From Dysgonamonadaceae bacterium (lineage in GTDB: Bacteria; Bacteroidota; Bacteroidia; Bacteroidales; Azobacteroidaceae), in assembly GCA_031276105.1 (NCBI GenBank), contig JAISNS010000010.1:1-12962 (forward strand): a stretch of DNA of 12,962 nt, in the 5' to 3' direction. Both the position numbers and the translations under genes were made by a program. Under the pieces are notes generated by a model. It saw only the letters and a program-made list of their open reading frames with translations, had not been told where the DNA came from and ran no database searches. Positions 9,101 through 12,962 of this stretch are shown piece after piece (the stretch's first letter is position 1; each line of letters opens with the position of its first letter).

Positions 9101-9260
9101 TATCTTTATTAAATTCTTTTATGAGGAGTTCGTATTCCTCATCACTAATTTTCGTATTCGGATTTTCTTCTGTTGAAAATCCTTTTTTTTGTAAAAACTC
9201 TACTACCGTAGATAATCCTACATTTAATTCTCTTGTTACCTTATTTAATCTAATAGACAT
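6192..9260 (-). CDS. infB: Translation initiation factor IF-2
   Basis: IF-2 is the GTPase that brings initiator fMet-tRNA to the small subunit and promotes subunit joining. I chose ATG 9260 ([20 protein letters not shown], the usual Bacteroidota N-terminus) over the ATG 21 nt upstream, giving 1022 residues. That leaves a 7-nt gap after nusA instead of an overlap. Order: an IF2N-like domain (about 1-55), a long Lys/Glu/Pro-rich region (about 60-440), a second IF2N domain (about 447-500), then the G domain with GHVDHGKT (530-537), [15 protein letters not shown] (577-581), NKID (631-634) and SAKKGNG. Domains II, III and the fMet-tRNA-binding C-terminal domain follow. All G motifs are intact. The extreme charge bias of the linker produces long false ORFs on the opposite strand. 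Confidence 0.97.
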   Translation of the reverse strand: MSIRLNKVTRELNVGLSTVVEFLQKKGFSTEENPNTKISDEEYELLIKEFNKDINLKLETEKFSQERLLKEKKEKKETVTATGYEKKKKVEEIKTEIPDEIKPRDVTIIGKIDLNAIGKKKKTTPPKSVPPKPVPPVSVVTPAPVPPSVPIAEEKKEKKEIEIPETKEIEKVVEEIIIETTTPEIIEKIEEIKEQEPEIKEPEIEKILPEEPDAPKEDAPKEKEAEKEAEAEADNVEIDIPKAEITEEEKPAPENKEDVPENLPKEEKVFRLNKPRIQTNIKVMGKVDLSSLNQSTRPKKKTKEEKRKERAEKEKKAALALELKKASQDEAKSEKREKPVLIKKGEVESKKKKRNRIKREKIDIEKGVPPVAAKQDSRLKLRKPAVKNEISEEDVQKQIKETLARLTGKGQKKGAKYRREKRDAVSQRQSEQFEKEVQESKIIKITEFVTANDLANMMNIPVVKIISTCMSIGIMVSINQRLDAETINIVAGEFGYQTEYVSAEVVEAITEESDNAEDLVARPPIVTVMGHVDHGKTSLLDNIRNTNVIAGEAGGITQHIGAYNVELADGRKITFLDTPGHEAFTAMRARGASVTDIAIIIVAADDNVMPQTIEAINHASAAGVPMIFAINKIDKSGANPEKIKETLANMNYLVEDWGGKYQSQDISAKKGNGVPELLEKVLLEAELLDLKANPNRRALGSVIESSLDKGRGYVVTTLVQNGTLKMGDVILAGTHFGRVKAMFNERNQRITEAGPAEPVLILGLNGAPTAGDTFHVLETEQEAREIATKREQLQREQGLRTQKLLTLDDIGRRIAIGNFQQLNVIVKGDVDGSVEALSDSLIRLSTEQIQINVIHKGVGQISESDVILAAASEAIIVGFQVRPSQSARKAAEKEGVDIRLYSIIYDAIAEVKAAMEGMLSPVIKEEITANVEVREVFKITKVGSVAGCMVRDGKIKRGNKIRLIRDGIVIYTGELESLKRFKDDVKEVAQGYECGLNIHSFNDIKIGDIVEAFEEIEVKQTL

Positions 9261-9267
9261 ATTTTTT

Positions 9268-10521
9268 TTATTCCTCTTCAAATTCCGCTTTCAGAATATT
9301 AATGACTTCATCTACAGTGTCTTCTTCCAAATCAGCTTTTTCAACGATTTCATTCCTGTCCATAGCCAAAACGTTTTTCGCCGTGTAGCAGCCTATATTT
9401 TTCAACGATTCAATTACCCACATTTCGATTTCGTCGGCAAATTCTTCCAAGTATATATCTTCGCCGTCGATATCAACATCCCGAAATACATCTAAGGTAT
9501 ATTCGGTTAACATACTGGCTAATTTGATGTTTAATCCTCCTTTTCCGATAGCTAAGGAAACTTCTTCGGGGCGAAGGTAAACTTCTGCTTTTCGGTCTTC
9601 TTCATGGATTTTGATGGAAGATATTTTTGCGGGACTCAACGAGCGTTGTATAAACAAGGCGGTATTGGCGGTATAATTGATGACGTCGATATTTTCGTTA
9701 CAGAGTTCGCGAACGATTCCGTGGATTCGTGCGCCTTTCATGCCGACGCAGGCTCCTACCGGGTCGATCCGGTCGTCGTAGGATTCGACGGCTATTTTGG
9801 CTCTTTCGCCCGGTATGCGGGCAATCCGTTTGATGGTAATCAGTCCGTCGTGGATTTCGGGGACTTCCAATTCGAACAGGCGCTGCATAAACAGGGGCGA
9901 AGTACGGGATAGGATAATTTTGGGGTTGTTGTTTTGATTATCTACTTTCACGACTACTGCGCGGCGCGTTTCGTTTTTTCGGAAAAAATCGCCCGGTATC
10001 TGTTCGGATTTGGGGAGGATTAATTCATTTTCTTCGTCGTCCAATAAAAGGATTTCCTTTTTCCATATTTGATACACTTCGGCTGAAACAATTTGTCCGA
10101 TTCGGTCTTTGTATTTATTGTAAAGCGAATCTTTCTGTAATTCAAGAATTTTAGTGGCTAATGCCTGACGAAGGTTCAGTACGGCTCGTCGGCCGAAACC
10201 GGCAAAATTGACTTCATCGGTAATTTCTTCGCCCACTTCGTAATCGGGGTCGATTTTTTGGGCTTCCGAAAGAGTTATTTGCAGATTAGGGTCTTCCAAA
10301 TTGTCGTCGTCCACTACTTCGCGGTTTCGCCAAATCTCAAAGTCGCCCTTGTCGGGATTGATGATAATGTCGTAATTTTCGTCCGAACCGAACATTTTAC
10401 TGATTACGTTCCGGAATGCTTCTTCAAGGACGCTGATTAATGTCGTTCTGTCAATATTTTTTAGTTCTTTAAATTCGGCAAACGTATCAATCATGCTAAT
10501 TGTTTCTTGTTTCCTTGCCAT
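9268..10521 (-). CDS. nusA: Transcription termination/antitermination factor NusA
   Basis: NusA binds RNA polymerase and nascent RNA and modulates pausing, termination and antitermination. The 417 residues fit Bacteroidota NusA. Order: N-terminal RNAP-binding domain (about 1-130, starting [20 protein letters not shown]), S1 domain (about 140-205), KH1 ([14 protein letters not shown] at 253-266), KH2 ([12 protein letters not shown] at 324-335), and one C-terminal helix-hairpin-helix-like region (about 365-412). It lacks the pair of acidic repeats that extends the E. coli protein. The start ATG lies 9 nt after the rimP stop, so the genes are co-transcribed. NusA could act on the terminator-like hairpin in its own operon leader (11015-11031); that is inference. 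Confidence 0.97.
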   Translation of the reverse strand: MARKQETISMIDTFAEFKELKNIDRTTLISVLEEAFRNVISKMFGSDENYDIIINPDKGDFEIWRNREVVDDDNLEDPNLQITLSEAQKIDPDYEVGEEITDEVNFAGFGRRAVLNLRQALATKILELQKDSLYNKYKDRIGQIVSAEVYQIWKKEILLLDDEENELILPKSEQIPGDFFRKNETRRAVVVKVDNQNNNPKIILSRTSPLFMQRLFELEVPEIHDGLITIKRIARIPGERAKIAVESYDDRIDPVGACVGMKGARIHGIVRELCNENIDVINYTANTALFIQRSLSPAKISSIKIHEEDRKAEVYLRPEEVSLAIGKGGLNIKLASMLTEYTLDVFRDVDIDGEDIYLEEFADEIEMWVIESLKNIGCYTAKNVLAMDRNEIVEKADLEEDTVDEVINILKAEFEEE

Positions 10522-10530
10522 AGGTCATTA

Positions 10531-10995
10531 TTAAAATCTAATTATGTTTTTTGTATATTTTATTTCGTTATAAGTAAAGCACATATCTTCTTCTACCGTG
10601 ATTTTCCGCTTTGCTCCTTCCGGTTTAATTTGTTTTTCGACCGTCAGGATGAAATGATTTTCATCAGCTTCTTTCAGCAGTCCCGTGTACTTTTTCCCGT
10701 TTTTCAGCAGCGTTTCGACTTCTTTTCCGGTGTTTTTTTTGTATTGACGGAGCAATTGGAAAGGTTGTGAAATTCCGGACGACCCGACTTCCAACTCATA
10801 ATCTTCTATGTTCCGATCTAATTGGGATTCGATAAAACGGCTCAAAGCGATACAATCGTCAATGGAAACTGCCCGGTCATTATCAATTTCAACGACTATC
10901 GTATTGTCCGGCTTTACCTCAATACCTGCTAAATAATTCTCCGAATCTTTCAGAAAATTGTTTACAATATCCTCAACAACAGACTTTTCAATCAT
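10531..10995 (-). CDS. rimP: Ribosome maturation factor RimP
   Basis: RimP assists maturation of the 30S ribosomal subunit. I place the start at ATG 10995 (MIEKSVVEDIVNNFL), giving 154 residues. A longer frame begins at 11052, but it would start inside the operon promoter and read through the leader hairpin, with the unlikely N-terminus MQANCGGGRRC. Family features: an alpha/beta N-terminal domain with IVVEIDND (about 33-40) and SIDDCIALSR, then YELEVGSSGISQPF (67-80; the family usually has SSPG or SSAG here), and an SH3-like C-terminal domain (from about 85: KNTGKEVETLLKNGKKYTG). It is the first gene of the rimP-nusA-infB run. Confidence 0.93.
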   Translation of the reverse strand: MIEKSVVEDIVNNFLKDSENYLAGIEVKPDNTIVVEIDNDRAVSIDDCIALSRFIESQLDRNIEDYELEVGSSGISQPFQLLRQYKKNTGKEVETLLKNGKKYTGLLKEADENHFILTVEKQIKPEGAKRKITVEEDMCFTYNEIKYTKNIIRF

Positions 10996-11008
10996 AATTA
11001 TAAAAAGC

Positions 11009-11031
11009 AAAAAAGAGAGGCATCGCCTCCC
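11009..11031 (-). terminator. Terminator-like hairpin in the rimP operon leader (possible attenuator)
   Basis: On the minus strand GGGAGGC-GAT-GCCTCTC (11031-11015) forms a 7-bp stem with one wobble pair and is followed at once by six T residues (11014-11009). It lies between the predicted promoter and ATG 10995. Either it attenuates the operon or it ends transcripts arriving from birA. Confidence 0.6.
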
Positions 11032-11049
11032 TCCACCACAATTTGCCTG

Positions 11050-11081
11050 CAAAGATAATGATTTATCAATTCGCAGCCAAA
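11050..11081 (-). promoter_or_regulatory. Promoter of the rimP-nusA-infB operon
   Basis: On the minus strand TTTG (11081-11078), a 20-nt spacer and TATCTTTG (11057-11050) match the Bacteroidota consensus. The predicted transcript starts near 11043, giving a leader of about 48 nt that holds the terminator-like hairpin. Confidence 0.75.
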
Positions 11082-11183
11082 TAATTATTCTATTTTTTAT
11101 AATATTGGCTAAATCTTTTTTTTAAGGAGCCGAAGGAAATGGAAGGCAGATAGCGCGGATTAGGCGGATGGGCGCTGATTGAC

Positions 11184-11200
11184 AAGGGGTTGAACCCCTT
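11184..11200. repeat. Perfect short palindrome
   Basis: AAGGGGTT-G-AACCCCTT lies between rimP and birA. It has no clear T tract on either side, so I do not call it a terminator. It may be part of a decayed repeat or the end of the nearby transposase relic. Confidence 0.4.
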
Positions 11201-11219
11201 TGTTACTATAAAAAACAAA

Positions 11220-11239
11220 GCGACTGCCTCGAAATTCAT
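11220..11239. repeat. Half of the terminator-hairpin repeat seen at 509-544
   Basis: GCGACTGCCTCGAAATTCAT closely matches the left arm of the hairpin at 507-546, but the pairing right arm is absent. ISL3 transposase sequence begins at once after it, so the repeat may have been cut by that insertion or by a later deletion. Confidence 0.45.
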
Positions 11240-11412
11240 ATACCTACGACACAGAGGAAAAGAGCTGGCAGCATCTTAATTTTTTTCAGCGTCGTTGCTA
11301 TCTTCACGTCCGGGTTCCGCGCATGAAAGACGCAGTAAACGGCCATATTACTCAGGTTCATGTGCCCTGGACTCGTCAAAGAAGTGGCTTCACATTGCTT
11401 TTCAATGTAGGA
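11239..11412 (+). pseudogene. Remnant of an ISL3-family transposase (N-terminal part)
   Basis: The plus frame reads YDTEEKSWQHLNFFQ, CYLHVRVPRMK, HITQVHVPWTRQR and SGFTLLF, which I recognise as the segment after the N-terminal zinc-finger part of ISL3-family transposases in Bacteroidota. The usual family sequence has VPWAR.GSGFTLLFE here. Only about 58 residues remain: the first cysteines and the entire catalytic DDE domain are missing. Past FTLLF the sequence (NVGFIYLIVCNL) drifts and runs into the 3' end of birA on the other strand. No inverted ends were found. It is a dead fragment, not an expressed gene. Confidence 0.75.
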
Positions 11413-11448
11413 TTCATTTATCTCATCGTTTGTAACTTAAAATACAAA

Positions 11449-12180
11449 TTATTCACGTGTGAACGAAACTTCTTTGAAAGCATAGCGGCGTTTTTCTCCT
11501 TCTTTGTTTATTAAATGGATAAATCCGTCATTCTCAACCGATTCGATCCTGGCGTAAAAGATTCCATTTGCATCCTTGTATGGAAAAAATCCTTCTTTAC
11601 GGTACAACGCTTGGTGATACAATAAAGTAATTAGCTCTGTTTCTATCTCTTGCAGCATTTTATAAAACGACAGTATTGACCCCGCTATCTGTTCCAACAG
11701 CATCGCTAAGTCTGTTTCTTTTCCGGTTATCTGTTTCAGAGAAACGGGATTAGGCGCATCCGACCGGAAAATTTCCTGATTGATATTGACGCCGATTCCT
11801 GCAACGGATTGAACAATTACTTCTCCCATGATATTGTTTTCGATAAGAATACCGGCTATCTTTTTGTCTTTATAATAAATATCGTTCGGCCATTTAATGG
11901 AAATGTTTCCGGTGTAGTCATCTAAAACAGTTTTTACGCCTAAAGCAATGCTTTTCGATAGCAGAAAATGGTTTTTAATCGCAAGAAATTCAGGGTAAAA
12001 AATCAGGCTGAAGGTTAAATTCTTGCCGGATTCGGATTCCCAACTGGCGCCCGCCTGTCCTCGTCCGGCTGTTTGTTCTTTGCAAACGAGGATACTTCCT
12101 TCTTCCAAACTTTGTTGAGTAGCCCATTCTTTCAGTAGCCCATTGGTAGAACGGCAAGTATCGACTTTTATAATATTCAT
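11449..12180 (-). CDS. birA: Biotin--[acetyl-CoA-carboxylase] ligase
   Basis: This cytosolic enzyme activates biotin with ATP to biotinyl-5'-AMP and attaches it to the lysine of biotin carboxyl carrier proteins. The 243-residue protein has only the catalytic and C-terminal domains; the N-terminal winged-helix DNA-binding domain of E. coli BirA is absent, so it should not be a repressor. Motifs: DTCRSTN (7-13), TAGRGQAGASWESE (37-50, the biotinyl-AMP loop), KWPND (96-100), KIAGILIE (107-114) and AGIGVNIN (127-134). The loop has Ala43 where GRGRRG or GRGQRG proteins have Arg. It appears to be a single-gene unit: transposase relics lie on both sides. A TAACTTTG box (12246-12239) is a candidate -7 element. 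Confidence 0.93.
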   Translation of the reverse strand: MNIIKVDTCRSTNGLLKEWATQQSLEEGSILVCKEQTAGRGQAGASWESESGKNLTFSLIFYPEFLAIKNHFLLSKSIALGVKTVLDDYTGNISIKWPNDIYYKDKKIAGILIENNIMGEVIVQSVAGIGVNINQEIFRSDAPNPVSLKQITGKETDLAMLLEQIAGSILSFYKMLQEIETELITLLYHQALYRKEGFFPYKDANGIFYARIESVENDGFIHLINKEGEKRRYAFKEVSFTRE

Positions 12181-12238
12181 TCAGGTTGTTTTAGGCAATT
12201 ATTTTAATCTTTATTGTATCGTTTGTTTTTGAATAGCG

Positions 12239-12273
12239 CAAAGTTAGCATAAAATTCTTGTCTTATACACAAA
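12239..12273 (-). promoter_or_regulatory. Candidate birA promoter
   Basis: On the minus strand TAACTTTG (12246-12239) fits the Bacteroidota -7 box, about 58 nt before ATG 12180. The nearest TTTG lies 23 nt upstream (12273-12270), a little farther than the usual 19-21, so the -33 match is weak. Confidence 0.45.
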
Positions 12274-12287
12274 CGGATAAAAATTTA

Positions 12288-12309
12288 GGGGACGGGTAAA
12301 CCCGTCCCC
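12288..12309. terminator. Perfect GC-rich hairpin
   Basis: GGGGACGGG pairs with CCCGTCCCC across a TAAA loop. The minus side is followed by TAAATTTTTAT and the plus side by TTGTAT. It may be a bidirectional terminator or a structure at the end of the adjoining IS110 relic, whose transposase remnant begins 62 bp on. Confidence 0.5.
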
Positions 12310-12371
12310 TTGTATCAAGCCTCAGTTTTTACAATTTTGCGTTATCGTACTAAATATAAAAACAGAAGATT

Positions 12372-12600
12372 ATGAAAACAAGTGGACTTGACGTGCACAA
12401 AGGTAGTATATTTTGTGCGATTTACCACGGGAAAAGAGCTAAATCTTTTATTGAAACTTATCTGTCTGGTAATCAAAAATTTACGTTTTGAAGAGGAAGG
12501 TTAAACAGGCGGCGATAAAAGAGTTTACTCAGGTGGCTAAAATGATAGAAAAGCATCAATCTGCTTTTTTGATTATGCGCAACAGGTGTTAATTAAATGA
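12372..12600 (+). pseudogene. Internally deleted IS110-family transposase
   Basis: Residues 1-39 (12372-12491) begin MKTSGLDVHKGSIFCAIYHG, the start of the RuvC-like DEDD domain of IS110-family recombinases (first catalytic Asp in GLDVHK). A stop comes soon after. A second stretch, from about 12491, reads KRKVKQAAIKEFTQVAKMIEKHQSAF. It becomes DYAQQVLIK and stop (12598-12600) if one T is restored in the run at 12575-12580, which resembles an IS110 C-terminus. The middle, including the rest of the DEDD domain and the serine-containing Tnp domain, is lost. A functional element would be over 1 kb, so this relic cannot move by itself. IS110 elements carry a bridge RNA in a non-coding end; the 60 bp upstream are too short to judge. 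Confidence 0.72.
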
Positions 12601-12636
12601 AAAAAGGAGCAAGTGAATATACTTGCCCCTTTTTTG
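12600..12636 (-). terminator. Intrinsic terminator of eno
   Basis: AAAAAAGG-A-GCAAGT pairs with ACTTGC-C-CCTTTTTT around GAATAT, with a single mismatch. On the minus strand the stem ends in a T run. It lies about 30 nt past the enolase stop. The A/T-flanked form could also work for plus-strand transcripts. Confidence 0.72.
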
Positions 12637-12665
12637 CATGAAAAAGATAATTTAGATTATTTAGA

Positions 12666-12962
<297 letters not shown>

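Noticed and set aside
9261..9281. IF-2 start 21 nt upstream at 9281
   Set aside because: It adds MKRNKKN before the conserved MSIRLNKVT and overlaps nusA by 14 nt; the internal ATG fits the family better.
10531..11052. Longer RimP start at 11052
   Set aside because: It would place the N-terminus over the promoter and the terminator-like hairpin, and residues 1-19 do not resemble RimP.
11184..11200. Palindrome as birA terminator
   Set aside because: No T tract follows on the minus strand and it lies about 250 nt beyond the stop.
11323..11514. 63-residue plus ORF as an intact gene
   Set aside because: Its first part is clearly a fragment of an ISL3 transposase, and its end overlaps birA in antisense.

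Overview
The window looks like a chromosomal segment of a member of Bacteroidota, most likely Bacteroidales. Three things point there: the order rimP-nusA-infB-cvpA-sufB on the minus strand, a FISUMP-type surface protein (Fibrobacter succinogenes major paralogous domain), and promoters of the Bacteroidota form TTTG-N20-TAnnTTTG. These assignments rest on motif recognition in the translated sequence; no database search was run. The species cannot be named.

Layout. 1-126: last 41 codons of an unidentified plus-strand gene. 127-567: no gene, but a long hairpin element (about 190-428) and a terminator hairpin (507-546). 568-2269 (minus): a secreted FISUMP protein split into two frames by a frameshift near 1495. 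2270-3219: gene-free and repeat-rich, with a 23-bp tandem repeat, a heptad repeat in an imperfect hairpin, and a striking pair of inverted arms. Each arm has an outward promoter, a ~95-nt leader, a hairpin, ATG-CGT and then a long (AC)n tract. 3220-4010 (plus): a PAP2-family phosphatase whose signal peptide lies directly behind the right-hand (AC)28 tract and is out of frame with the ATG by one repeat unit. 4128-10995 (minus): the housekeeping operon rimP-nusA-infB-cvpA-sufB. 11449-12180 (minus): biotin protein ligase. 12666 to the edge (minus): the C-terminal end of enolase. Remnants of ISL3-family and IS110-family transposases lie in the two gaps flanking birA.

How the parts fit. RimP, NusA and IF-2 form a translation/transcription module that appears to share one promoter just upstream of rimP, with a terminator-like hairpin in its short leader. 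cvpA and sufB overlap by 4 nt at the end of this run. The sufC/sufD genes that normally follow sufB are missing; the convergent PAP2 gene and the repeat-rich block occupy that place.

The most unusual part is 2559-3283. Two nearly identical promoter-leader-start-codon cassettes face outward and each ends in a dinucleotide microsatellite. One is fused to a signal-peptide coding region. This has the geometry of a slipped-strand ON/OFF translation switch on a portable promoter module. That function is inferred from frame arithmetic and symmetry and has not been shown.
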